DNA of 60,938 nucleotides, taken from an uncultured Methanobrevibacter sp. GTDB taxonomy: Archaea; Methanobacteriota; Methanobacteria; Methanobacteriales; Methanobacteriaceae. The position numbers were made by a program, and so were the translations under genes. Where the stretch lies: positions 1 through 60,938 of the forward strand of contig OMVY01000017.1 of NCBI GenBank assembly GCA_900314635.1, given 5' to 3'. The notes under the pieces were generated by a model. The model was not told the origin of the DNA, did no database searches, and worked only from the letters and a program-made list of their open reading frames with translations. Of this stretch, positions 9,687-20,786 are shown piece by piece; positions within the stretch are counted from its first letter, which is position 1; every line of letters begins with the position of its first letter.

Positions 9687-10269
9687 TATATTAACAAACT
9701 AAATAATTCAATGAAAACTGCGCAAATATTCAATGAAAAAGCACCACTATCAAATGAAAACTGCGCAAATATTCAATGAAAAAAGTAAAATTATTCAATT
9801 TAACTGAAATTTTTTAAACAGTCATCATTAAAAAATCATTAATTAATAATATTGGTTTTTTTAGTTATTAAGTATTTTATTTGGCAAATTTTTTAAAAAA
9901 ATAATTTTACAAAACCATAAAATAAAAGATAAAAATTTGTGAAATATTATACAAAGTTAAGAAAATTAATATAATAAATTAAAAATATTTAAAATATAAT
10001 AATTGAAATAATTCAAACATATAAAATGGGATGCTAGAAATTGAACAATATATTAAGATTTTCATTAGAAAGTATTAAAAAAATAAACCAAATTATTAAA
10101 AAATTAAAAAAATATTCATTTTATTCAAAATTAAATGTAAATAAATATATAGGTAAAAAAATAAAAAATATAATATCATATTAATTTTAAGAAATGAAAT
10201 CGTTTGTAAAAATTAGAATTAACTAATTTATTCAAATATTTCATTGATTAAAATAATTGGAGATTTAAT
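9687..10269. other. Divergent gap with a 31-bp direct repeat
   Basis: The gap separates the divergent MATE and amino-acid ABC genes. Two exact copies of a 31-bp sequence containing AATGAAAACTGCGCAAATAT lie at 9710-9740 and 9753-9783, just upstream of the MATE start. The rest (9784-10269) is A+T-rich, and I see no gene or clear structure in it. Confidence 0.6.
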
Positions 10270-11106
10270 ATGAAAAAACTAGCGATTATATTAGGAGCGA
10301 TATTAGTTGTTCTATGTTTAATGGGCAGTGCATCCGCATTTGACTTAAACGACATAGGCAGTGCAATTGGACTTGGAGACAATTCCGGTTCTAACGACGA
10401 TTCAAAATTCATAGTTGGATTCGACGCAGAATTCCCACCATATGGTTTCAAAAACGATACCACTGGAGAATATGTTGGATTCGACCTTGACCTTGCGCAA
10501 GAAGTATGTGACAGAAACAACTGGACATTGGTCAAACAGCCAATAAACTGGGATGCAAAAGACACTGAATTAGATTCAGGCTCCATCGACTGTATCTGGA
10601 ACGGTTTCACAATCAACGGAAGAGAGGATGATTACACCTGGTCCGAACCTTACATTGACAACAAACAAGTAGTCATCGTAAAAAGCGATTCTAACATCAA
10701 CTCACTTGAGGATTTAGCTGGCAAGAAAGTAGAAGTTCAAGCTGACTCTTCAGCACTTGCTGCTCTTGAAGAAGACCAAAAATCCCTTGCTGACACATTT
10801 GAAGTCTTAACTCAGGTAGCTGACTACAACACCGCATTCATGGATTTAGAATCCGGTGCTTGTGACGCTGTAGCAATGGATATCGGTGTAGCTCAATACA
10901 AAGTATCCTCAGCAAGCAACCCTGACGACTACAAGATTTTAGACAAGGAGATTTCATCCGAACAGTACGGTGTCGGATTCAAGAAAGGCAACACTGAACT
11001 TAAAGACCAAGTACAGAAAACCCTTGATGAAATGAAAGAAGATGGAACCATCGATGAAATAGCAGCTAAATACGAAAGCTACGGTGTTCCAGGCTCACTT
11101 ATCTAA
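10270..11106 (+). CDS. Polar amino-acid ABC transporter, substrate-binding protein
   Basis: The 278-residue secreted binding protein has a signal peptide at residues 1-23 (cleavage after SASA) and a family-3 solute-binding fold. That fold shows GFDAEFPPYGFK, the typical substrate-facing FDLDLAQEV, and repeated Q.DSSALAALE elements in lobe two. It captures a polar amino acid outside the cell and hands it to the permease encoded next. A low-complexity D/S/N linker at about 33-45 follows the signal peptide. The start has GGAGAT seven bases upstream. The three-gene operon (binding protein, permease, ATPase) is complete. Ligand identity cannot be read from the sequence. Confidence 0.9.
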   Translation: MKKLAIILGAILVVLCLMGSASAFDLNDIGSAIGLGDNSGSNDDSKFIVGFDAEFPPYGFKNDTTGEYVGFDLDLAQEVCDRNNWTLVKQPINWDAKDTELDSGSIDCIWNGFTINGREDDYTWSEPYIDNKQVVIVKSDSNINSLEDLAGKKVEVQADSSALAALEEDQKSLADTFEVLTQVADYNTAFMDLESGACDAVAMDIGVAQYKVSSASNPDDYKILDKEISSEQYGVGFKKGNTELKDQVQKTLDEMKEDGTIDEIAAKYESYGVPGSLI

Positions 11107-11158
11107 TTTTAGGATTTAAACATTTGAAATTGTAAAATTTGTTATAGGGGAATAATTA

Positions 11159-11809
11159 ATGTATCTATTTAGCACCATGATTTCCGAATTGTCATTCGGT
11201 CTGATTACTTCAATAGAGATATTTCTATTAACCATTCTTTTCTCAATGCCTCTCGGCCTTGCCGTGGCGCTTGGAAGAATGAGCAAGATCAGACCTATTC
11301 AATGGATTATGAAAGCATACATTTCAATCATGAGAGGTACTCCATTGATGCTGCAATTAATCGTGATATTTTTTGCACCGTATTATGTATTTGGAATAGG
11401 CCTGTCAAGCGATTACAGAATGATAGCAGTCATTTTAGCATTCTCCATCAACTATGCCGCATACTTTGCTGAAATCTACAGGGGAGGATTCGAATCAATC
11501 CCGAAAGGCCAGACCGAAGCAGCTCAGGTTCTGGGCTATTCAAAATTCCAGACATTCTATATGATCAGACTGCCTCAAATGTTTAAAATTGTTCTCCCTT
11601 CAATAACAAATGAATTAATCACACTTGTCAAGGACACTTCACTTTCCTTTGTTATTGCAATTCCGGAAATGTTTACAGTAGCCAAGCAGATCGCAGCTGC
11701 AGACTCATCAATCATGGCTCTGCTAGTTGCCGGCGTATTCTACTACATATTCAACATCATTGTTGCATGGTTTATGGAATATGTTGAAAAAAGAATGGAC
11801 TACTACTAG
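11159..11809 (+). CDS. Polar amino-acid ABC transporter, permease
   Basis: This HisM/GlnP-type inner-membrane permease has 216 residues and about five membrane helices. The coupling-loop motif is [22 protein letters not shown] (about residues 120-141), where the ATPase docks. The [14 protein letters not shown] element near residue 55 is typical of the amino-acid subfamily. Only one permease is present, so a homodimer is expected. The gene begins 52 bases after the binding protein behind GGGGA and stops 10 bases before the ATPase gene. The three genes are almost certainly co-transcribed. Confidence 0.92.
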   Translation: MYLFSTMISELSFGLITSIEIFLLTILFSMPLGLAVALGRMSKIRPIQWIMKAYISIMRGTPLMLQLIVIFFAPYYVFGIGLSSDYRMIAVILAFSINYAAYFAEIYRGGFESIPKGQTEAAQVLGYSKFQTFYMIRLPQMFKIVLPSITNELITLVKDTSLSFVIAIPEMFTVAKQIAAADSSIMALLVAGVFYYIFNIIVAWFMEYVEKRMDYY

Positions 11810-11819
11810 GAGGAATATC

Positions 11820-12503
11820 ATGAGTTTATTTGAAATGAAAAACATTAAAAAAAGTTTTGATGGAAAAGAAGTCTTGAAGGATATTTCTTTTAGCGTAGAG
11901 AAGGGTCAGGTTCTGGCAATAATCGGACCATCAGGATCAGGCAAGTCCACAATACTTAGAATTGCAACAGGTCTTGAAACCAAGGATGCCGGAGACATAC
12001 TCTTTGATGGAACTTTCGGACTTGTTTTCCAGGACTTTAATCTCTTCCCTCATCACAGCGTAATGAAAAATATTACCAATGCACCTGTAAAAGTGCAGAA
12101 AAGGGATAAGAAAGAAGTTAATAATGTTGCAAAAGACCTTCTTAAGAAGATGGGACTCGAAGACAAGGAAAACAATTATCCATCCCAGCTTTCAGGAGGA
12201 GAAAAACAGAGGGTTTCCATTGCAAGAGCCCTTGCAATGAATCCTGACATGCTGTTCTTTGACGAACCTACATCCGCACTTGACCCTGAGATAACCGGAG
12301 AGGTTTTAAAAGTCATTCAGGATTTGGCAAAAGAGCATATGACCATGGTAATCGTTACCCACGAAATGAACTTTGCTAAAAATGTCGCAGATCATATAAT
12401 ATTTATGGATGATGGATATATAGTTGAAGAAGGAACACCTGAAGAAGTATTCGGTTCAGATAATCAAAGAATGAAGGAATTTTTAGGTAAGTTCCAAGAC
12501 TAA
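11820..12503 (+). CDS. Polar amino-acid ABC transporter, ATP-binding protein
   Basis: The 227-residue ATPase energises the importer. It has Walker [10 protein letters not shown] (36-44), Q-loop Gln71, signature LSGGE (124-128), Walker B MLFFDE (144-149) and switch His181. It is shorter than the usual 240 or so residues. The stretch between ILFDG and GLVFQ, where relatives carry about 12-15 more residues, is missing, but all catalytic motifs remain. The start is ATG 11820 with AGGAGG just before it. An open frame reaches back to 11727 but overlaps the permease, so I reject that extension. Confidence 0.92.
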   Translation: MSLFEMKNIKKSFDGKEVLKDISFSVEKGQVLAIIGPSGSGKSTILRIATGLETKDAGDILFDGTFGLVFQDFNLFPHHSVMKNITNAPVKVQKRDKKEVNNVAKDLLKKMGLEDKENNYPSQLSGGEKQRVSIARALAMNPDMLFFDEPTSALDPEITGEVLKVIQDLAKEHMTMVIVTHEMNFAKNVADHIIFMDDGYIVEEGTPEEVFGSDNQRMKEFLGKFQD

Positions 12504-12629
12504 GTGTCTGTTTAATCAATTCTATACAAAAGATAAATGAATTAATTTATCTCTTGTTTTTTTCTTTTTTTATTTATTTTCTAATCTGTAAAAAAACTAT
12601 TTTTTAAAAATGATAATTACGACCAAATT

Positions 12630-12708
12630 GAAAAAATTTTGAGAATTTAAAAAAAGAGAATTATCAACCTAATAGAAAAAATTTTTAGGAATTTAAAAAA
12701 GAGAATTA
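12630..12708. repeat. Two-copy 45-bp tandem repeat between convergent genes
   Basis: A unit of the form GAAAAAATTTT..AATTTAAAAAA.GAGAATTA occurs at 12630-12663 and 12675-12708. It lies between the 3' ends of the ABC ATPase gene and the DGC-protein gene. It has A- and T-runs usable for termination on both strands. Confidence 0.6.
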
Positions 12709-12714
12709 GAAATA

Positions 12715-13098
12715 TTATAATATTTCTTTTACTTTATCATTTAAAGCATCTTTAACTATTTTTACACATTCTTCTCCTTCATCGTCAAGTCTGAAAGGAT
12801 CTTTAGAGGATTTTCCTGTACCTTCTAGCACTTCATAAACCAAGACTGTATCTCTAACTTCGATTCCTTTTGCAGCAAGTATCTTATTGACGCAACCTCC
12901 ACTGCAGCCATTTACAGCAATGATAGGATATTTTCTAAGCATTTCATTATTATTTCCTTCAATGTCCGCGGATGTGGAGCCCATGCATATGGATATCACA
13001 TTTTCATTTTCCGCTCTGCAATCCCCACAGGCAACTCTGCCCACAAGGCCATTTGCACTCATGCCATTGCATGGTGCAAGAGCTATTTTTTCCACCAT
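12715..13098 (-). CDS. DGC-type putative zinc-binding protein
   Basis: This small cytoplasmic protein (127 residues) has cysteine pairs arranged as in the DGC / putative zinc-binding family: APCNGMSANGLVGR near residue 8, CGDCRAE near 24, ISICMGS near 36 and VNGCSGGCVNKIL near 62. The spacing suggests a metal or cluster site. No enzyme activity is established for the family that I can name with confidence. It starts at ATG 13098 behind GAGGTAG and is followed on the same strand, upstream, by the HEAT-repeat gene 68 bases away, so the two may be co-expressed. Confidence 0.7.
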   Translation of the reverse strand: MVEKIALAPCNGMSANGLVGRVACGDCRAENENVISICMGSTSADIEGNNNEMLRKYPIIAVNGCSGGCVNKILAAKGIEVRDTVLVYEVLEGTGKSSKDPFRLDDEGEECVKIVKDALNDKVKEIL

Positions 13099-13166
13099 AA
13101 AACTACCTCATATTATAAAAAATTTAAAAAAATACAAAAATTTTAAAAAAATGACAATCTGATAGA

Positions 13167-13622
13167 TCATTTATGAATCCGGCTTAAGGCTATTCTTCGA
13201 ACTTCTCTATTGGATTCATTCTTTGCAATATCCTCAAGGACATTCCCATCACTAATGCGATTAATAGCTGCAATTCGAACATCCTTGCGGGAATCCCTGG
13301 CAAGTGTGATGAAAACCTTTTCTTCTTTCAAATTTAAATTATTTAAAGCGGCAATTCTGAGATTTGAATTTGGGTTGTTAAAGGCAATTTCTTTTAGAAT
13401 ATCCTCATCATCAATCAAGCAAACCGCTTTTTTTCGAACTTCAATATTGGAATCATTAAGTGCAAAATCCAATAGGGCATCATTATCCTTAATTTTAGAA
13501 ATAGCTTTCACTCTTACATCTTCATCAGGACTGTATAAATCAAAATCCTCCTGATTTTGATGAATCCTGATTATCTCTTGTTTTTTATCAAGTGATTTTC
13601 TAAATTTCTTAAAAAGACCCAT
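13167..13622 (-). CDS. HEAT-repeat protein
   Basis: The protein has 151 residues and a basic N-terminus (MGLFKKFRKSLDKKQ). About four 20-25 residue helical repeats follow, of the pattern D.DVRVKAI.KI.D...L..IA. Repeated arginine positions at VRVKAI, VRKKAV, LRIAAL, VRIAAI and VRRIAL mark HEAT or PBS-lyase-type repeats. Such short alpha-solenoids act as protein-protein scaffolds. The partner is unknown. The ATG follows GGTGAG. No catalytic residues are visible. Confidence 0.8.
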   Translation of the reverse strand: MGLFKKFRKSLDKKQEIIRIHQNQEDFDLYSPDEDVRVKAISKIKDNDALLDFALNDSNIEVRKKAVCLIDDEDILKEIAFNNPNSNLRIAALNNLNLKEEKVFITLARDSRKDVRIAAINRISDGNVLEDIAKNESNREVRRIALSRIHK

Positions 13623-13674
13623 TAACTCACCGAAATAAATTTAAAAAAGGCATCAATATCCAAATTTATAGAAA

Positions 13675-14304
13675 TCATGATTTTTTAGCCCATAACACCA
13701 GTCTTTTAGTGAATGGTTCTGCAACCACATTCCAAGCCATGAGAATCAATTGATTGCATACAATCATGATCATTATCTCTTTTATAGGCACTGAGAAGAT
13801 GAAAATTGCAAATATGAAGAATGCATTATCTACAAATTCTCCGATTGCAATGGCTGCAAGGTTCTTAAATGCTGAGTATGACTCAACATTCCTGTTGAAT
13901 ACTACTGTAAGCCTTGCATTTGTCAGATTGCCCAATAGATAACTTATGTATGCTGCTATCAATATCTTTGGAGTCTGGGTGAATACGAATGCCAGGCTTG
14001 AATCTCCTGTATACCACACTGGTGAAGGCAGGAACAATATGAGAGTAGTCATTAAAACAAAAAGGACATCGGTAGCAAGCCCCAGAATCATTGTCCTATG
14101 TGCTGCGTTTTCACCGTAGACCTCAGTAACCACATTGATTAAAATATAAACCAATGGATAGATCAATACACCTGCAGTAACTTCCATTCCATAAAAATTC
14201 AAATTAACCACCTTGATTGTAATCAAGTTGGATATTATGAATGCAGTACAGAAAAAGGCATTTATAATTATTCTCTTTTCAACATAATCTAAACTGAAAT
14301 TCAT
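13675..14304 (-). CDS. Queuosine/archaeosine-precursor transporter (YhhQ/VUT family)
   Basis: The 209-residue membrane protein has about six hydrophobic segments. The family pattern appears in SNLITIKVVNLNFYG near the N-terminus, in YPLVYILINVVTEVYGENAAH near residue 48, and in IAIGEFVDNAFFI in the second half. Bacterial members import queuosine precursors such as preQ0. In an archaeon the likely use is salvage of a 7-deazaguanine for archaeosine in tRNA, which is an inference. A run of ATGATAAG before the ATG resembles the GTGAT-type ribosome site. Confidence 0.85.
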   Translation of the reverse strand: MNFSLDYVEKRIIINAFFCTAFIISNLITIKVVNLNFYGMEVTAGVLIYPLVYILINVVTEVYGENAAHRTMILGLATDVLFVLMTTLILFLPSPVWYTGDSSLAFVFTQTPKILIAAYISYLLGNLTNARLTVVFNRNVESYSAFKNLAAIAIGEFVDNAFFIFAIFIFSVPIKEIMIMIVCNQLILMAWNVVAEPFTKRLVLWAKKS

Positions 14305-14552
14305 CTTATCATTTTCCAGGCCTACGATTGTTGAAAAATCATAAGCTATTGTATATTATTATATTATTAATGTACTATTTAAATGTTTAGTGAACAAATT
14401 CATACATTACAAATCACATTACAAAAATTTGATAAAAAGGAATGGAAATTATAAAAAATAGTCCAAAATAAGCATCAGAGCCAAATATAAAAAATTATCG
14501 TAAAAATTAAAAAAAGAAAAGAAGATATGGTCTAAAACCATATCATTTGAAT

Positions 14553-17154
<2,602 letters not shown>

Positions 17155-17706
17155 ATGAGGATTCTGATATCAAATCTAAAGGGAAAGGCATTGCTCAACA
17201 TAGCAATGAAAAATGGAGTGGACAAACTGATTTCAGTTTATTCCACATACAATGAAACAAGCCTTCTGGACCAGTACATTACAAAGGAGAACATTAAGCT
17301 TGAGACAACAAATGCCATTGAAGCCTGCCAGAGGCTGAGTGAAATTACAAGAAGAGCCATAAATGAAGCTGACGAAGTTTACGTTGCAACAGACGGCGAA
17401 TTCATAGGATCAATTTTGAATTTTGTAGCAAACAAGGAGGATGTAAACAGCATATATTATTATTTCAACAATCAAATCATCCATATGCCCAAACTCAGCT
17501 TGAACGTGTCCAAGACCAAGCTCAAGATATTGAAAACATTGCAAGACGGCGATCAGACAGCAATTCTTATTGGAAAAAATGTTTCCATATCCAGGTCTAT
17601 GGTTTACAAACACATCAACAGCCTTATGGAAGAAGGATTAGTTGCTCAGAGAAAACAATACGAGAAATTCTACCTCACCGACGCCGGAAGAATGCTCATA
17701 ATTTAA
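17155..17706 (+). CDS. Winged-helix regulator with a possible CARF-like sensor domain
   Basis: This protein has 183 residues. The N-terminal part (1 to about 110) reads like a small Rossmann fold: MRILISNLKGKALLN..., then alternating strands and helices, with EVYVATDGEFIGSILNFVA near residue 83. The C-terminal part (about 120-183) is a winged helix: a KTKLKILKTLQDGDQ helix, SRSMVYKHINSLMEEGLV as the recognition region, and a KFYLTDAGRMLI wing. This order resembles Csa3-type CARF regulators that sense cyclic oligoadenylate, but no cas gene is in the window. It could equally be an ordinary MarR- or ArsR-like regulator. The frame opens at TTG 17128, but ATG 17155 has AGTGAT three bases before it. 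Its last codons are copied downstream. Confidence 0.55.
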   Translation: MRILISNLKGKALLNIAMKNGVDKLISVYSTYNETSLLDQYITKENIKLETTNAIEACQRLSEITRRAINEADEVYVATDGEFIGSILNFVANKEDVNSIYYYFNNQIIHMPKLSLNVSKTKLKILKTLQDGDQTAILIGKNVSISRSMVYKHINSLMEEGLVAQRKQYEKFYLTDAGRMLII

Positions 17707-17766
17707 TTATGCCGGAAGAATGCTCATAATTTAATTACGCCCGAAGAATGATTATAATTTAATTTT
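17683..17766 (+). repeat. 28-bp tandem repeat built from the 3' end of the regulator gene
   Basis: Three head-to-tail copies lie at 17683-17710, 17711-17738 and 17739-17766. The first copy holds the last codons (AGRMLII) and the stop of the regulator. The second differs from it only at the last base and the third has a few more changes. Each carries GAAGAATG and TAATTTAATT. Confidence 0.95.
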
Positions 17767-17893
17767 TTAAAAGAGATGAAACTTTAAAAAACTTATAAAA
17801 ATAAAGACAAGTTTTATTAATAATCGAATAAATAGTATAAATTAGTAAGACTGAAGAAATTTGTTTTTTATCACAAATCCAAAGGTTGAAATT

Positions 17894-18127
17894 ATGCCAG
17901 ATGCTGATAACAAAGAGACATTGAATCCAATTGAGGAGATAAAAAAGGAATATCTTGAAAAAATAGATTATTTCGGAAACAGAGTGGATAAATATTATCT
18001 TTATAAGAAATACTCCAAGAAGTATAATTTAAATAGAAGGATTTTTTTATACATTCTCAATCAGGCCCATGCCGAGGTTGGAAGTCCTAAAAGGTATGAT
18101 CTGAACCGTCCTAAAAAAAATAGGTAA
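17894..18127 (+). CDS. Small basic hypothetical protein
   Basis: This small protein has 77 residues and is rich in Lys, Tyr, Asn and Arg. A central segment (DYFGNRVDKYYLYKKYSKKY) is followed by a helix and a basic tail (RPKKNR). There is no signal peptide, membrane segment or cysteine. I do not recognise a family; the charge would suit nucleic-acid binding, but that is only an inference. The frame starts at TTG 17861, but ATG 17894 has AGGTTGA before it and is preferred. It lies alone between the regulator and a 1.2-kb gap. Confidence 0.5.
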   Translation: MPDADNKETLNPIEEIKKEYLEKIDYFGNRVDKYYLYKKYSKKYNLNRRIFLYILNQAHAEVGSPKRYDLNRPKKNR

Positions 18128-19069
18128 TCATTTTAATTTTTCATTTTGATATTTACCATAATAATTTTACAAACCACCAAAAAATATCCCATAATATTCA
18201 TGGAACCATAATAACACCACCAAAGCATAATAAATCAAAATGAGTATAAAACCCAATAAATATTTTTTCCATTATTCAAAATATTATCTCTATTTTTAAA
18301 ACATTGATATTAAAATATTTTCATGTCAATTAAATTTAACTTTAAAAGTAAAAATAAGGATATATAAATAAAAAAAAGCCTTAAAAAATATTTTTAGCAA
18401 AATAAATAATATCTTCTATCTAAAGTCCCAATTATAATAATATTACAGAATAAAATAGAAAATTTTATATGTTATCAATACATACTATTATACGATGTGT
18501 AAAAAAATACATATCATAAAAATGAAATTACAACCATTTTATAATCTCCAATATAAAAATTTAATTTCATTATCACAAGATATTTGGAATTATCCTATTG
18601 ATAAAGCCCTATAAAATTACCTTAAAACTTTACTTTGTTTCTTATAAATATGTTAAATTACCTTAAAACTTCTTATTTATACCAAAATATAAATAACCCT
18701 AAATTACCTAAATATATAAAACTTGATTATCAATTGATAATTCCCAAATATCTTTAACTTTTTTTAAAATGATCCTAATCACACAATTATTTAAAAAAAA
18801 ACCACACCAACACCACAAAAAACCAGCAAAAAACTATTAAAAAAAAAATTATAATTTTTTCCAATATTTCCTTATTTTGAAAAAAAGAAACTTGAAAAAA
18901 TGTAAATTCATCAACAAAAACCAACAAAGAATGAAAAAAAGTACAAATTTAAAAATAGAAACTAAATTGAGACCTATTCCAACAAGTAATAATTTTTAGC
19001 TGATTTTTTAATATAATAGTAATATTTATTAATATAAAAAATGTAAAGTAATAATAAGGATTAACATCC
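18128..19069. other. Gene-poor A+T-rich gap
   Basis: No gene is visible. The stretch holds a 17-base direct repeat AAATTACCTTAAAACTT at 18614-18630 and 18655-18671, and a perfect 16-base palindrome ATTATCAATTGATAAT at 18726-18741. I see no open frame with a ribosome site. Confidence 0.5.
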
Positions 19070-19230
19070 ATTGGATTTTATGAACCGAATTTAAATTATT
19101 AAATTTTTTCATATTTAGAACATAGTTGGGTCTTTTATAATTAAATTATAAAGGATTGGATGACAAATTTTATCAAAAAAAGTAGAAACTAACAACAAAC
19201 ACGCTATGTTCTAAAATCCAATCTTTTTTT
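19070..19230 (+). ncRNA. Candidate structured RNA (or hairpin-type mobile remnant)
   Basis: Nested complementary arms define a stem. ATTGGATTTTA (19070-19080) pairs with TAAAATCCAAT (19212-19222), and TTTAGAACATAG (19114-19125) pairs with CTATGTTCTAAA (19204-19215), so the stems overlap by a few bases. An AT-only hairpin (19134-19152) sits inside. A T7 run follows at 19224-19230, and a TATA-like TTAATATAA at about 19029-19037 would place transcription start near 19060. No protein is encoded. A short transposon remnant with inverted ends is an alternative. Confidence 0.35.
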
Positions 19231-19343
19231 AAAAATTTTATTTCATACCCTAAACTATTTTTAAGAATTCTGTTTCAGAAAAACATTAACCTTCCCTTGG
19301 CTAATTTTTAAATGAAGTAAAAAAAGAATTTAAAAAAAATAAT

Positions 19344-20141
19344 TTACAAATCATCCAGAATCTCTCTAGGAGCTCCAGCCACTTCCACCAAATACTCTGC
19401 TTCAACAATATGAAGTTCTGATGGAATGACTATGCAATGAAGGGGTCCTCCAAAATCAAAATCAATCAAATCTCTGATATAACCTGCTTTTACAATATTG
19501 TCCACGGATCCAACTCTTGCAATTCCAACAGCCAATGTATCTTCCTGAATCATGCCCTCATAATCCAGATTGTCCTTTATTGTCATGAGGTTTTCAAGAC
19601 CCTCGTTGATGGTCATGTACTTGTCTTTATGGGCTTGAATGTCCAGAAGGACCAGGGTATGCATGTTCATTTTCAGATTCTCTTCAATGGCAATATACGG
19701 AGACTTCGGGAAATAATTGTATTCCAAATCAGGAAACGGAATTGTTGTAACCTTTCCAAACTTGTATGCCTGAAGACCTGAAATAGCCGGAGCTGATGAT
19801 ATGATTGAAGATCCATGAATCACCTGGAAGTCAATGCCTCTTTTCGCACATTCCACTAGGAAGTCTGAATGGGTTGTGGCAATCAACGGATCGCCGCCGG
19901 TGATAAGGGCGACATCCTCATCTTTTGCCTCTTCCAGAAATACTGATTCCTCCTCCACCTGAGTCCTGTCCAGGATAGTAATTTCTTTGCCGATCAGCTC
20001 TTCTATTGATTCAAAGCTGGAACCAAAGAGGCGGGAAGTAAAGAATTCCGCATAAACCTTATCCACATTCTTCAAGGTTTCCAAACCTTTTAAGGAAATG
20101 TCCTTGCTGTCAAATAATCCAAGTCCGACTAAATAAAACAT
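19344..20141 (-). CDS. dphB: Diphthine synthase
   Basis: This SAM-dependent methyltransferase of 265 residues modifies a histidine of elongation factor 2 during diphthamide synthesis. It has the tetrapyrrole-methylase-like fold: MFYLVGLGLFDSKDISLKGL at the N-terminus, VALITGGDPLIATTH near residue 78, HGSSIISSAPAISGLQAYKFG near 110 and a C-terminal GGPLHCIVIPSELHIVEAEYL. Length and blocks match archaeal Dph5. The ATG at 20141 lies about 40 bases after a structured leader element followed by U8, so expression may be controlled by premature termination. Confidence 0.93.
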   Translation of the reverse strand: MFYLVGLGLFDSKDISLKGLETLKNVDKVYAEFFTSRLFGSSFESIEELIGKEITILDRTQVEEESVFLEEAKDEDVALITGGDPLIATTHSDFLVECAKRGIDFQVIHGSSIISSAPAISGLQAYKFGKVTTIPFPDLEYNYFPKSPYIAIEENLKMNMHTLVLLDIQAHKDKYMTINEGLENLMTIKDNLDYEGMIQEDTLAVGIARVGSVDNIVKAGYIRDLIDFDFGGPLHCIVIPSELHIVEAEYLVEVAGAPREILDDL

Positions 20142-20181
20142 AATATCAACTAATAATTTTTAAAATGAGAAAATAACTAAT

Positions 20182-20245
20182 AAAAAAAAGGACGCCTACC
20201 TAACACAGGCCCACCATAAACCTGCTCATCACGTTAGGAGCATCC
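20182..20245 (-). ncRNA. Structured leader element of dphB with U-tract
   Basis: Read on the minus strand, GGATGC pairs with GCGTCC, CCTAAC with GTTAGG, and GCAGG with CCTGT around an 11-base loop. A seven-base bulge GTGATGA lies between the second and third stems. U8 follows directly. Two positions are G-U on this strand but would be A-C mismatches on the plus strand, so the RNA is read toward dphB. The segment is far richer in G+C than its surroundings. It could be a terminator-type regulator or an independent small RNA. I do not recognise a known riboswitch class. Confidence 0.55.
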
Positions 20246-20275
20246 TTTTTACACCATACATCACCACTTTATTTT

Positions 20276-20303
20276 AAAAAAAAAGTGTGCTACTTAAAGT
20301 AGC
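20276..20303 (-). terminator. Hairpin followed by U9 upstream of the dphB leader element
   Basis: On the minus strand the hairpin GCTACTTTAAGTAGC (20303-20289) is followed by ACAC and nine T's. With the element at 20182-20245 this makes two hairpin and U-tract modules in series before dphB. A TATA-like TTTATAAA at about 20349-20356 could be their promoter. Confidence 0.45.
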
Positions 20304-20455
20304 AATTAATATTTTTAATTTTATCATATTTAAGTTTAATCTGTCTCCTTTATAAATGATTATTTAAAGATAAAAATTTAAAAAAATAATTAAAAATCAA
20401 TATTAAGATAAATAAAAAATTTTAAGAATGGTTTTTACTTTTAATAGCCTTTAAC

Positions 20456-20584
20456 AAGAAAAAAAATATAATAATACACATCCCTTTTCAAAACCCTAAA
20501 AAAGAAAAAAATATAATAATACACATCCCTTTTCAAAACCCTAAAAAAGAAAAAAATATAATAATACACATCCCTTTTCAAAAC
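20456..20584. repeat. Three-copy 45/46-bp tandem repeat
   Basis: The unit contains AATATAATAATACACATCCC followed by TTTTCAAAACCCTAAA. Copies begin at 20456, 20502 and 20547, the last one partial. The first two are nearly identical. The array lies in the divergent gap between dphB and trm5. The rest of that gap, to 20786, shows no gene. Confidence 0.9.
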
Positions 20585-20786
20585 ATTATCAAAAAAAATA
20601 GCAAGACCCAATATTATAAAAACAGGAAATATCTAAAAAATATAATAATAAAAAAGCACATATTAATTATAGAAATATCCTAAAAATAAATTCATAATTT
20701 TAATGAAAATAAAGCTTGAATAAAACAATTTAAATCAAAACAAATGCTTTTTACTAATCCACAAAATCAATCATATTAAAGATAAC

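Noticed and set aside
11727-11819. N-terminal extension of the amino-acid ABC ATPase
   Set aside because: It overlaps the permease gene in another frame. A perfect AGGAGG lies before ATG 11820.
20190-20245. Box C/D guide RNA (a GTGATGA C-box is present)
   Set aside because: No CTGA D-box lies at the expected place, and the folded stems and U-tract fit a leader hairpin better.
20276-20327. Seventeen-codon leader peptide upstream of dphB on the minus strand
   Set aside because: The ATG near 20327 has its nearest GGAG 18 bases away, too far to act, and the codons coincide with the hairpin and T-run.
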